Positions 48,181-59,420 of a stretch of DNA of 64,000 nt are shown piece after piece. This DNA comes from Glandiceps talaboti. Lineage: Eukaryota; Hemichordata; Enteropneusta; Spengelidae. The translations under genes were made by a program, and so were the position numbers. The stretch's first letter is position 1. Each line of letters begins with the position of its first letter. Location of the stretch: NCBI RefSeq assembly GCF_964340395.1, contig NC_135563.1, positions 12,321,651 to 12,385,650 of the forward strand, read 5' to 3'. Under the pieces are notes generated by a model. That model was not told the DNA's origin. It made no database searches and was given only the letters and a program-made list of their open reading frames with translations.

Positions 48181-48462
48181 CACCAAACAAAACAAAACAA
48201 CAACAACAAAAACAGACAAACAAACAAAAAGAAAAAAAAAAGACAACCAAAAAAACAAGCAAGCAAGCCAACCAACATACATACATACATACATACATAC
48301 ATACATACATACACACATACATACATACATACATACATACATACATACATACATACATACATACATACACACGTACATACAAACGCATAAACAAACAAAA
48401 AGAGAACAAACAAACAAACAAACAAACAAACAGACAGACAGACAGACAGACACACAACACAA
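48181..48462 (+). repeat. Compound A-rich, (ATAC)n, (AAAC)n, (CAGA)n repeat
   Basis: CAAAA-type simple sequence (48181-48275) leads into about 25 CATA units (48276-48370), then AAAC units and seven CAGA units. All long frames here (up to 130 codons) are repeat translations. Confidence 0.97.
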
Positions 48463-48469
48463 CTGGTTG

Positions 48470-49019
48470 TACAAGAACTTATTTTTTACAGGAAGTAGAC
48501 ACACAGAAAGCTAACTCCATATATACCTAGTTATGGTAATCTTCGCTTGAACTGTCATGTTTGATAACATGTGACTTATTTAAGCAGGTTCTCTGGAGAA
48601 TTCACTCCTTTCGTCACAATACTCGATCATTCTGAATTTTCATTTCTGTTTCCATTGTAAATGAAAAACAAATTCATCGGCCAATTTGGCAAACCAATCA
48701 AACTGAGTAATTAGTTGCCATAAATATTTCACGGGGTAATTGAAATCATTTGTTGAGCGCACTGACCCAGGCCTGTGGACAAGTACGTTAATACGTTCGA
48801 TGATTTATTTGCTTAGATGATTCTGTATTGGGCAAAAATGCATTAAGTGTGGCTACGGCTGTTAGTGCGAAGCGGGATAATAAGATATGTAGCGTTCGTT
48901 TGTACACCTATGTTCTATGTTATACAATACAAATCCTATACGTTCGAAGTCAATCAGTAAGATGTTTGTATGACATACCACGAAATATATAGCTAAAGGT
49001 TTTGAAGCAAGACTTAGTT
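48470..49019. other. Non-coding stretch, nothing recognised
   Basis: No frame, repeat or palindrome worth noting. Confidence 0.5.
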
Positions 49020-49033
49020 GGGGGGGGGGGGGG
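49020..49033 (+). repeat. G14 homopolymer
   Basis: Fourteen consecutive G residues in AT-rich DNA. A comparable G12 run is at 52068-52079. Confidence 0.95.
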
Positions 49034-49426
49034 CTTCAGAACTTGCATGGGGGAATCAAGCCCGGTCTGTCGCGTAAAATGTGACCCTCTCCCTATTCCT
49101 TTATCTGAAAAGTATTCTTTGAAATAGTTCATCAAAACATTGTGTTTAAATGCTATCGTTTCTTACCCACTATACTATCGCTACAGTGAACTTGTGAGAA
49201 GCCAATGTATTCAATAATTCCCGTGTTTGGATCTAATTTGCAGAGGCCTGAATTCTCAAAAAAAACCAGATTGGTGTACTACCGAGTTTGTCGTGACCGA
49301 GGTCAACACCCCACTCTACCATAGTGTCCTTCATATTTTACCAATGTCTCTCCGTTAGCTCCTGTGGGACCTATTCCCCTCCTCACACCACAACTAACAA
49401 TTGATTCGCTGTATGGCCATCAGCAG

Positions 49427-49607
49427 TAATTTGACTGATATAAGTATATGTTCTGATATTATGGAACAATGTCGGCATTGGTACGATGTGACAGCACTGA
49501 CATGTGTCACCCCTGTGGCAGCAGTGGGGTGTCAAAAAAGTCTCAAAGTCTGGGATAATACAATATGTCAACATAAAATATTAGCCTCCACTAATTCCAT
49601 TTTCTAG
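49427..49607 (+). CDS. Weak candidate Cys-rich exon, product unknown
   Basis: After CATCAGCAG the frame reads NLTDISICSDIMEQCRHWYD then VTALTCVTPVAAVGCQ. Local GC is raised and codons look natural. The C-x6-C-x2-WYD-x5-C spacing is reminiscent of the first half of a TNF-receptor-type cysteine-rich module, but the pattern is incomplete and no good donor follows before the stop at 49605-49607. Confidence 0.12.
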
Positions 49608-49609
49608 AT

Positions 49610-50880
49610 CTAGGCCCTCCCCCGAAAACCGCTTTGTAAAATGTTACACAATAACTAATTCCTCACTCTAGTAGTGGATGTTTACTCATATAACACCCTT
49701 CAAAATCGCATACCACGGAACGACAGACGGCATTGAACGAAGAAAAGAGTAATCTCGTTAGAATAGACCACAGAAAAAATGTCAAAGATAAGTTTACCGT
49801 AGTCTGTAACCGACATTTGAAACCTCTGATTGAAGTTGTGATTAAATACGCTTTTGATGAAAGCGTTTAATAAAACAATTATGTGATGACACTTCTTTGA
49901 CCTTATCATAAGCAAGAAATCTTAGTATGTATACACAAACTAATGTGAATGTTAATTGTTTCCGTTGAAACTATATTAAGCAGGACGAAAGCATGTTGGT
50001 GTTATTTGTCATCAGACATTTGAGATAAGCTTTGTTGAGACCCAGTTTTCATTTAAGTTTTCTGTGCTTCACAGTGTTAAAAGTGATTTTTCTCTTTAGT
50101 TTATGCAATTTCAAAATCCAAACACTTCATCAGAACTTAAATCAATTACACGCCCACAGACACGCGTACGTTTAAACACATATAATTATTTACACCGTCC
50201 AGACACACACATGTCTACTGCATGTACAAAAATGTATACATACTGAAAATACATCAAATCACGGGAGAGATATATTAGAAAAAGAAACAAAAGTGCGTGT
50301 AATTATCTATTTTTTAGCATTGAGTTTAAGTTTGAGTTATTAACATAGGCTTGTGCTGAAAAGACAGATAATTCATGTTAAATCTTCCTTTTAAAGTATT
50401 ATGTCTGTCATCAAAATGGAGATCCAGATGATAACTGCACAATTTATATAATTGTTTTATTGTAGATTTTATCACATCTGCCACGACCCGGTCAATGTTC
50501 GCAACGGAGTAATCATCGTTCGTATATAATGCTAGTACGTGTGAATGTTGCATATACAGTGGATATTTTAAATGCACAAGGATTCCACAAGATTGATACT
50601 ACAGCAGTGTATGACCGTGGTTGCTTTGGAGACGTATTTCTACGTAAAGTTCTGTAATAGCGCTTCTTACTTTAAATATTGAAGTGCTTGCTGACCATGA
50701 ACACCTACGTCTACACGTTCCTCAGACAGCAGTAAATAACGACTGAACACAGATTTTGACGTTCACGATTAATTTGTCACTGGCAAAAAATAGCAGATGA
50801 TTACAGACTGTTACTTTAGTGTTAAATGTTGTCAAGGTAGTGCGTTTTATCAGTCAAAGTAATTGGATCATAATTCCCCT
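49610..50880. other. Non-coding stretch, nothing recognised
   Basis: Two minus-strand frames (49700-49915 and 50326-50577) without recognisable features. No repeats. Confidence 0.45.
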
Positions 50881-50883
50881 CAG

Positions 50884-51045
50884 ATGAAGCAATATTGACG
50901 AGTGGATACGCGGCCATCAATTTAGAATCGATTACTTGTCCTTATGAGGCAATTTCTCGGAATATTTCTATCAAATGCCAACACGCTGTCGACTTTGATA
51001 TATATCCTCGACAGAAGCAAAATCGTTTTCTCATTTCTGCTTCAG
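50884..51045 (+). CDS. Candidate internal coding exon, phase 1-1, product unknown
   Basis: 162 nt between a good acceptor (ATAATTCCCCTCAG) and CAG|GTGTTA. The frame is open throughout with phase 1 at both ends, the symmetry typical of shuffled extracellular modules in animals. It reads EAILTSGYAAINLESITCPY then EAISRNISIKCQHAVDFDIY, with a C-x12-C pair and an NIS sequon. GC is higher than in the flanks. The domain is not recognised. The donor is only moderate. Confidence 0.3.
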
Positions 51046-51049
51046 GTGT

Positions 51050-52060
51050 TATAATTATTGCCGTGTGTACCAAAGCAATGTGTGAATGGGTGGGGTGGGG
51101 GTGGGGGAAGGGAGTGTGTTATTTCTAAAACATCCCAGACCTTGTATCTCAACATAACTAGTACAATCAACAATTCTACTAACCTTCTCATAACATTTGA
51201 TGTCTGAAATTCCCTTTTTCCTATATTGCTTTTGTACATAGGAATGTAATTTGATACGCTTATTTGTCAAATAAATATAGAAAGCTATTCATATTTACAA
51301 AACATCCCTTAAATAATGGAAAGTTGCATCATTATTTAATTTACCAATAGAATAAGTCCTTTCACCTTATTCATTGTCAGACACCTTGACTACATGTTGA
51401 CAGCGAAAACGATTGTGTATACATGTATTGACATGAACTAAATGTGTTTTATTTTACTGGTATCACATATGGTTAGGTTAGGCTAACGCGTAGCCATCGC
51501 TTGCCAAATAATACACATACTCGCAAAGTTGTCTCTCTACTTCTTTGTTTTCCTAGTGCAGGCAATTCATTCTATAGAACTTTATAAAGTGAAAATTCTG
51601 CATACATACACCTGACAAAATATGACATGTAAGTGAACTATTGGTAACAAACAACTTTGGCATTTAGCGAAACGATATTGCTTTGTAGGTGTGAAATTGC
51701 ATTATGAATAGCCAACAATGCTACCAATTAATGTTCAGATATGGCTTTGTGTGTTCAACGATACAGCAAATACACCAAGCTGTTTATGGAACACGACAGT
51801 CCATATGTTGTACTTTTTACGACTGAATAGATTTCGTCACATTCTATACATTATACTGTTTTACATATATGCGCTGAGCATGTATGATAACACTCAACAA
51901 CTTATACAACATATATTGCTTTGTGCACTGAACTGGCCCCTGCTGTCAACGGCTGCACGCTCATATGTGTGAAAATGTCGCTATATATAACCATTTAAGA
52001 TAAACTTTGTAAGTAACTACGTACGTAATATTGGACTATATTGCGTCATGACTTTTGAGT
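51050..52060. other. Non-coding stretch, no gene recognised
   Basis: G-rich GGGTGGGGTGGGGGTGGGGG lies at 51089-51108, itself quadruplex-capable. An 84-codon plus-strand frame at 51718-51972 contains several NxT sequons but no splice borders or family match. Confidence 0.4.
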
Positions 52061-52067
52061 GAAAGGT

Positions 52068-52079
52068 GGGGGGGGGGGG
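52068..52079 (+). repeat. G12 homopolymer
   Basis: Twelve consecutive G residues preceded by GGT. Confidence 0.95.
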
Positions 52080-52084
52080 CTGTG

Positions 52085-52935
52085 GATGTTAATGCGTCCG
52101 TGTAGCAAAATAAAGTGTGTCACGGCGGGCAAATCAAATACTATTTTTCTTTGATAAAATGCATCTAGAGGCAGCTGCGTTCATGAAAAGAAAACCGACG
52201 AATTAATGTATTCATCACCCTTTCTAGAATTGCCAACGGCATTTCTAACACATTGCTCTATGTTTTGGTTTACAATTTCCACCGTTCACGTCACGGAAAC
52301 TCAACTTGAGCTTTTGTGATCTTTTTGATTCGATGTAATCCGTCAGGTCGGAATTGAGTATTCAGGAAAACTAAGCTCCGGTAGCATTTTCACATGATGG
52401 TATTTCTAGCTTTTCAGTGACAACAAAAGTGTGAATTTAAAACTACTATATAAAAGGACAACATATGACAAGCACATATTATGAGTATAGTGCCTGGTTA
52501 ATATGCAGCTGTGAAATCTACACAATTTTAATTTTTGGAAAGTTGTAAAATCTACGCAATATTAATTAATAACGAGCTATGAAATATAACGATCAGAAAA
52601 AACGTACGTTTTGGTCGGTTGACATTTTCAATGACTATCAAATTGCCTAATGATGTATTAAAAATAAGGATCATGGAAATGTATGAGACAGTCAACATGA
52701 TTTTGGCAATGGTATACAAAAAATACAAAGTTTGATCGTAGTACAGTGCCGAACATGTCACCTTCCCACAAACTTAGTCGAGAAAACTTCCTGTTTGTCT
52801 ATACGTTGTTTTTACAAATACCTAATACATTATTACGGCTAGCTTCAGGGAGCAATGTTGCTATATTCAATAATCGCGCTTGGTATTTTTATTTTTATCG
52901 AACACTTATGAAACTCTAGTCGATGATAACATATA
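52085..52935. other. Non-coding stretch, nothing recognised
   Basis: AT-rich sequence. A 69-codon minus-strand frame at 52552-52761 has no recognisable feature. Confidence 0.5.
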
Positions 52936-52940
52936 AATTA

Positions 52941-52986
52941 TGTGTGTGTGTGTGTGTGTGTGTCTGTCCGTCTGTCTGTCTGTCTA

Positions 52987-53027
<41 letters not shown>

Positions 53028-53050
53028 ATGTCTGTCTGTCTGTCTGTCTG
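52941..53050 (+). repeat. (TG)n/(CTGT)n microsatellite
   Basis: About eleven TG units then about twenty CTGT units with CCGT, CTAT and GTAT variants. Confidence 0.97.
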
Positions 53051-53314
53051 AATGCATAGGGTTATAATCGTTTGAAGTTTAACATGTTCATATAGTCATG
53101 ATCCTAGATCCGAGAATACTGCAAGTCATTAGATGAAAGTAAATACAGCTGAATGGTATTCATCTTACGGCGTCTTCCTTGTCATATGTACTGTTCTCAT
53201 GCAATGCGATCTGACAGTGCTATTACGCCAATTTGCCGCACGTCAAATTAGCGAAACAGAAGACAATAGAACCTGTCATTTAGTTATTTCCTTATCGATC
53301 AAAGACTGTTGATA

Positions 53315-53357
53315 TGACGTCAATATCACACATATATATGACAATTTCGCGGGAAAT
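53315..53357 (+). promoter_or_regulatory. CRE + TATA + E2F-like cluster
   Basis: A perfect TGACGTCA (53315-53322), TATATATG (53333-53340) and ATTTCGCGGGAAAT (53344-53357, containing TTTCCCGC on the minus strand, an E2F consensus) fall within 43 bp. The dense arrangement is suggestive, but no coding start with support follows. Confidence 0.2.
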
Positions 53358-53359
53358 GC

Positions 53360-54515
53360 ATTTATTCGGGTCATTTTCCGTGAATTGTGGATTAATCGCA
53401 TTTATGAGTTTTGTACTTAATGTACTATGTGCAATGAGAATTCAACCTTTCTCCTAAGGTAGATATAAATAATATTGGTAGATAGGCTTTCATGTGATAA
53501 AGGCAATGTAAATTATTTGAAATTCAGCTAATTCTCTAATCTCAGCTAATCTCATTTGACAATGTTCCCTTCTGTTTTCTAATCTCTGTGCGCTTCGTAC
53601 ACTAGAAACAATATACAGCATCATAATCATATTGCTTTCCCTGTTTTTACTTTTAGTATACTAACGCAAAGTCGAATTCTCGAGGGGTATTTCATATAAT
53701 CATGTTATGCGCTTTGACATAACTAGCTGACAACCCTGCCATAAATGAAGGCATTCATTTGCTAATTTACGATTACTGGTAACTGTAACAATTCATGGTT
53801 GTCTAAAATTGGGCCTGAATATCTCGGTGGCTAGATATCAACAACAAAGGTTATAGTACAACTGCTTTCATCGAATAAACACGCTCACCTTAACCTTGTC
53901 AAATCAGTCACACAGGTTAATTGATTGATGAGAAGAAGAATCAGCTAAGCTGTAGAACAGGAACGGAGATACCATTATAACAAGAACGGAGATCCCCTTG
54001 TGGTATATGTATTGGTTTGTGGTACTTCAAAGTACACCTGCTCGGTAACTCAAAACCTGAAGAAATCACCAACAGCTAATAGGATGTCACACCTTCCTTT
54101 GTATTGGCGTACACGTAATCCGTCTGCATGAATTTCCTCATCACGGCCAACTTCGTGCTTTACCACAACCTAAAAGAATACTACGTCCACTATCGATATA
54201 GATGTACGGTTTTTTTCGCCACGCCCACTCATCAAGATCGACACCACTTCTACTATGGGGGCGCAGTATAACTATACGTCATCAACTTCAACATTGCGAG
54301 AAGAGCTTCGAGTATGATTAGAGAGAATATAGAACGCTTATACGGGGTAGTTCACTGAAAGTGTAAAACGTGGAGTATCAGTAGTTCAGTGTAATATTGG
54401 ATAAACTACTTGATTCAGTTTGTTACTTTATAATAAAATTGCAAACAATACAGTAGATCAAATTAAAATAGTTTTAACAACCATCTTCACCATACTACAT
54501 GGTGAACAGGTTAGT
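53360..54515. other. Non-coding stretch with one GC-richer patch
   Basis: GGAACGGAGAT is duplicated at about 53959 and 53986. Around 54120-54320 the sequence is less AT-rich, and an ATG in good context (54254) opens a 20-codon frame (MGAQYNYTSSTSTLREELRV). I do not regard this as a demonstrated gene. Confidence 0.35.
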
Positions 54516-54516
54516 C

Positions 54517-54518
<2 letters not shown>

Positions 54519-54598
<80 letters not shown>
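54519..54598 (+). repeat. (TA)n tract flanking the hammerhead segment
   Basis: About 40 TA units immediately followed by the roughly 150-bp segment that carries the minus-strand hammerhead ribozyme. On the minus strand the TA tract is the 3' tail of that segment. Confidence 0.95.
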
Positions 54599-54599
<1 letters not shown>

Positions 54600-54601
<2 letters not shown>

Positions 54602-54770
54602 AAGTCAGTGGTAAGATTTGTCCGTAGTACAGTGCTCGATACGTCTGCACGCAGAGCGGAGTATATGTTGAGGGTAGAAGAAAATCAAGTCGGGTTATTC
54701 GTCTCTACAAGCCTGTTTCGTGATCTGAGTAAATCACTCGTCAGGAGATGTTGATGTATATATATACATA
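54600..54770 (-). mobile_element. Retroelement terminal segment (Penelope/retrozyme type), fragment
   Basis: On the minus strand the segment runs from the 16-bp palindrome ATGTATATATATACAT (54754-54769) through a complete hammerhead ribozyme (54702-54748) and about 100 bp of unique sequence into a long TA tract. Minimal hammerheads of this kind are known from the terminal repeats of Penelope-like elements and related non-autonomous retrozymes in animals. No reverse transcriptase or GIY-YIG sequence was seen nearby, so this is a truncated or non-autonomous copy. The family assignment is inference from the ribozyme and its setting. Confidence 0.5.
54702..54748 (-). ncRNA. Type I minimal hammerhead ribozyme
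   Basis: Read on the minus strand: stem I strand TCTC (54748-54745), core CTGACGA (54744-54738, fitting CUGANGA), stem II GTGAT/ATCAC (54737-54733 with 54724-54720) with an 8-nt loop and the canonical G-C first pair, core GAAA and the C of stem III (54719-54715), a 6-nt loop AGGCTT, then GTA (54708-54706) and stem I strand GAGA (54705-54702). Stem III is only two pairs (A-U, C-G), as in Penelope-associated minimal hammerheads. Predicted self-cleavage is after GUA, between 54706 and 54705. All invariant core bases are present. Confidence 0.8.
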
Positions 54771-54890
54771 TATTGCTGTTAATTACCTTGATTGATCAAC
54801 ACGTTGCAAAGACTCTGGTTTCAGTTATTGTTAACCCTCTAGTTGAAGGGCTCAGGATTCAAGACAATATGTATTACAATCCTCGTATCG

Positions 54891-54933
54891 CATACATACA
54901 TACATACATACATACATACATACATACATACAT
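54891..54933 (+). repeat. (CATA)n microsatellite
   Basis: About ten to eleven CATA units. Confidence 0.95.
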
Positions 54934-54939
54934 AACACA

Positions 54940-55355
54940 ATGTCTGGATAATACGCTGTTGTATTTTTCGCGCTTACTGTCGATTCCTTGTCATTGCTTC
55001 AAATATCTTAGTGGAAGTCAATAACCATAAAGAGTTCATTCTAAATCTATTCAACGTGTTATATGTAGGATATTTAAACCTCATTCGTTATTATTTCCTT
55101 ATAAATGACATACATAACCCCTGCTGATATCAATCTAGAGAAAGGTTTGGTTGACAAATAGTCATAGACGATACACATATCCAATGATTTATATCCATCA
55201 GATATACTAAGTCAGTTGACACTTCGCTCCATATACTGTTCAAAGAGATTGAGGATTTTGATTAAATACCTGTGAATCATCGTCTTATAACCTTCGAGAT
55301 GAATACCTTATGTCTTGATGTCTGGAAGCACGAATGAAGGGAACATTTTTTTATT
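54940..55355. other. Non-coding stretch, nothing recognised
   Basis: No open frame, repeat or motif of note. Confidence 0.5.
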
Positions 55356-55358
55356 TTA

Positions 55359-55470
55359 TGTGTGTGTGTGTGTGTGTGTGCGTGTTTATATATATATATA
55401 TAATATATATATATACGTATATATATATGTGTGTGTGTGTGTATATGTGTGTGTCCGTGTGTTTGTGTCT
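55359..55470 (+). repeat. Compound (TG)n(TA)n(TG)n microsatellite
   Basis: TG run, TA run broken by TAATAT and ACG, then a second TG run with interruptions. All frames across it are repeat translations. Confidence 0.95.
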
Positions 55471-55479
55471 CAGAAGACT

Positions 55480-55870
55480 TATACTTATTGTGTTCTTTTT
55501 TTTTCATTTTCATATTTACAATTTGTGAAAGGAACTTCAGACTCGCGTATATATAAGTTATATACTCATATTAATCTGTGAAACGCTGTTGTATCATTGT
55601 ATGATCCTTTTTGGTTTAGAACATTACACAGATTCCTTTGTTGGCGAGCTATGATGAGAAACCTCCGTGAAATAGTGGGATCCTTAGGTTAAAAGCTTAG
55701 GGGTCAATGAGTTATAATATGCTAATAGTCGTAGAATGAGGTAATGCTGGAAATCTACTAGTTGACGACTTTTAGCTCATTTTGTCAAAACACTCTTACG
55801 ACAATGTGGGCTCGACTCATACACATGTATTTTATCTTTCCCCAATTTCATTTTATACATATGTGGTTAG
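55480..55870. other. Non-coding stretch, nothing recognised
   Basis: AT-rich sequence between microsatellites. Confidence 0.5.
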
Positions 55871-55872
55871 GT

Positions 55873-55907
55873 GTGCGTGTGTGTGTATGTGTGTGTGTGT
55901 GTCTGTC

Positions 55908-55942
<35 letters not shown>

Positions 55943-55975
55943 GCCTGCGTGCCTGTCTGTTTGTGTCTGTGTGCT
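55873..55975 (+). repeat. (GT)n/(CTGT)n microsatellite
   Basis: GT-rich start then about eight CTGT units and degenerate CCTG/TTGT units. Confidence 0.95.
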
Positions 55976-56149
55976 TGGAAGTTATATTGGTGGATATTAC
56001 ACATACGATCCATCTTTAATACTTGTTCTTTAGTCTTCATTAGTTGTGACACACATTACTCGCCTCATGCACGCTTCCATCTAAAGCCAATGTCTTTCTG
56101 GGACAATAGCATCATGACTTCGTACCCGTACATGAAATTATGACTGTAA

Positions 56150-56750
56150 ACAAAACTTCACCAGTAAAAACACACACGCAGCTTCCGCCTCATCCTCACT
56201 GGAATGTCGTAAAACGGTTAACATTATAAAAGATAGTTTAGAGTAGACTCTAGTGTTCCGCTTGGAAGAGACGTTTATGGGCTCAGAGGAATGTTCACGT
56301 AATTGGAAATTTAAATGACTTGTTCTAGATTCCCACAGAGAGCACTAAGTCTGGTATTCAATTAATATATTAAAACGCTAAATTACCTAAGAATCATTAT
56401 GCACTATTGACGGTATAACCGCTTTGAATATATCATTCGGTCGGATCATTTTAAGAAATACCATCAACATTTACTGTCCCAGTGCTGACACAGTCTGTTG
56501 GTATCAAATCATGTGATTAATACCGGATGAGAAACAGTCCCATTTGGGAATTATTTCATCTACCTAATAATCAGATCATATTATTATTTTATTAGCGAAT
56601 GCAGACATTTCCGTTGATAATATTTTAAGTACACTTTTTAACGAATTATTCTAAATGAACTTCTCTAGGCTTGTTTTTATCAGTAGATAGATATCTAAAA
56701 ACTAATAATTATACAACAATCGAATATTAATGCTGAATTTCTAACCTGAA
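56150..56750. other. Non-coding stretch
   Basis: CCCACAGAGAGCACTAAG at about 56332-56349 resembles GCCACAGAGGGCACTAAA near 15639-15656. The match is short and may mark a decayed dispersed repeat. Confidence 0.35.
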
Positions 56751-56751
56751 C

Positions 56752-57604
56752 TTAAACATGATTGAATATAGTCAAAAAGACTCTGAAATTCATCCAGGGG
56801 AGTTGCAAAAATACACTTGACCATACTTTAAAAGAGAGATAGAACTGACCCCAAAAAATGCAGTACCCAAAGAACATGCTATTTAACATTCTTATATCAA
56901 AAACCTGATGTATTGCAGCGTGGGTGAACCGTCGGTTTCCTATATTCTGCAGTATCTTCTTTCCCCTTTTTATTAAAACATATGCTATTTCAATTTTCTT
57001 GTCAATTTGTACAGGGTTGTCAACTATCAACTATTCTCGCGTTGAATATCAAAGCAAAGTTGCTTCATTGTGACCGACTGCTACATTTTCTACAGAAAAG
57101 GAAACGTTCATAAAGAAAGTATGAAGATCTTTTAACTTGGAGGATACATTAGCAAGAGAATTTACCATCACCGAAAGAAGATTATGTGAAGAATCGACGG
57201 TCTCCTTTGGCTGTACAGATCTGCCATGATTACTTTATTAAACAAGTGAAGTGATCGCATGTTCACTTTTGCGGCTCTTGAATATTTCCCTGGTACGTAT
57301 GATATACTCTCTCCCTTACTGCCTGCAGAGACAGTTAATACCACGAAGGCATACACCACCTGTTACTCGTATCATATATCTGTAGACGCTATCTTCAAAA
57401 TTTAGTAGTGTCTATATTCTTTTCAAGTTTGATTGTAGATATGAACTCTCTACTCAACGAAGACAAAATCGGTGGATAGAGGGAAATAATTGACCTCTTC
57501 TCTAATTTATGTGGTGGAAAACAGGTGTGAGTTTTTACTACCCCAACGTTTGCTAAACCTGAAATAATAGCATTTGAAATATTATACGAGATCACCTCAA
57601 GCAT
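56752..57604 (-). other. Cluster of three minus-strand open frames, unknown
   Basis: Frames at 57395-57604 (69 codons), 57168-57359 (63 codons) and 56752-57030 (92 codons) follow one another. The first contains CTATTATTTCAG|G and the second AACTGTCTCTGCAG|GC, a very good acceptor with a TTAAC branch-like motif. After it, SKGESISYVPGKYSRAAKVN and onward is open to a stop at 57168-57170. They may be exons of one gene or unrelated chance frames. No family recognised and donors are unconvincing. Confidence 0.12.
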
Positions 57605-57609
57605 AATGT

Positions 57610-59420
57610 GATATTTTCCTACAATATAATGCTGTGAAGAATATATTTATCGACGCTATTTTTTAAAGAAAAAACTATCGCATTAAAAAAGAACTGCTAA
57701 TATATATTAGTAAATAATCGGTATGTTTTGTGATCAATCATATTTTCGTGATCAATCACAGAAACTCTTGATATTTCATTCGGTTTTATTTTCAAATGGT
57801 CTCTGTGAAATCGCTTAGGGTGATTGCTATGAGAATATATTGAATTGTAACGCAACACAGATCACCACCATCTTTATGCAAGTTCTTTTCATCTATACAC
57901 GAGGCTGGGAAACTTAATTGAGATACTCAATGAATGTTTCTAGTGATTGTTAAAATCTCGTTGGTGAACAAATGCTAAATATTCTGTTCGTAATTTTTCT
58001 CAAAAGATCTAGAAAAAGTCACACGAAATAATCCTCTTTGAACTAAATCTACAATTCCTTTGCCCAACATGTGACGTACACGTACGTGTGGAAAGTGAAT
58101 AACCTAAACGCGGTCTTTCCTTTGTGTAAAGAAAATGTGTGAAAGTAGATTACTTTGGTCAAAGGATCTCCCTCGTTTCTAAGTATACCTGTGGGTAAAA
58201 GAGCCGGCTCGGACAATTTACGACGCTTAAATAACCTAGTTCTTGACCCTCCTGATTAATTACGTAGTAGCAATGACTATAAAGAATTGATGACGTAGTG
58301 ATCAAATCAAATTCTTCCACAACCTTTAGGAACTTGGGTTAGTTCATCATCTTTAAATTATCTTCGATGACAAATCGCGATGCGATTGGCCAGTCACTTT
58401 CAACTTGTATCGGTATAACAATATGAACGAATCTGCTGACAAGACCACCTTACAAAACCAGAAAATGCACTATGAGTTTGCTTATTAATGAGGCAGAATC
58501 TTAAGCCTAGCACTTTGTATCGCATTTTTATTCTGCACATTTAATAGGTACTCACAGTATTCTACTTACTGAAGCATACTCAACCATCACTTGCAATTGA
58601 CTGAGCTCGAACCTGGTATTAAGAAATAACGTATAAACGATCTGATGATGTAATTTATTGTAAGTACAAAAGTGTCGAGGAAATCCGTACTACGCAATGA
58701 ACTAACGATGCAAGAAGAAAATTATCATGCCATAGACAGCATGTATTGACATTAACATTGTTGAGGAATAGTTTAATCAAAGTTTTATGTAACTATTTCC
58801 ACTTTAGTAAACAGCTTTGAAGCTCAGTTTGTGCCTCTTTAATGGCAACGGATATTTCCAATAATTAAATTTGAAAAAAATAACATCTGCCTCTAATAAA
58901 AGTCTTGCGTATGTACAAATTGGTCATTATCTGATTTCCGTAATTTTCATATGAAATAATTAATACTTTGATATTATTAATCCTGCCCATAAAAGACACG
59001 TGCACTCACTCGCTACAAATGTCGTAAAACCAGTTATTGCATTATGCTAGTACACTTCATCACACTTCTGCAGAATGTTAGACATGGTTGAGAGTTATTA
59101 AGATGAAAACTAATACGGCTTTCAGATCAATGTATGATTTGATTAAAATTATAATCCAGTTAAGGCATTTGAGTTGTTTAACTGTCTAATCATATATTAC
59201 GATTTCAGTTATTTAACTGTTCAGTTATATTCGCCCGCGGTGTATTATATGAGAAAACACTCGACACCCAACAAAGTGGATAAGGAAAAAGAAAATCACA
59301 AAATGTTAAAAACCAGATTTTTCACAACGATAAGGGTGCGTTGAGTTGTTACGAACTGTAACAGCGTATTCATTATGTGGCCAGGTTTAAAATCTTATAT
59401 CATTATTCAATGACATCTAT
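57610..59420. other. Non-coding stretch, no gene recognised
   Basis: GTGATCAATCA is duplicated near 57731 and 57750, the two copies also forming an inverted TGTGAT/ATCACA pair. No sizeable frame occurs. Confidence 0.45.

Noticed and set aside
48112-48514. Overlapping frames of up to 130 codons
   Set aside because: All arise from the compound CATA/AAAC/CAGA repeat.
56752-57030. Reverse-transcriptase-like residue pattern in the 92-codon frame
   Set aside because: No catalytic YxDD or other RT motif is present, so I do not call a LINE or Penelope coding fragment.
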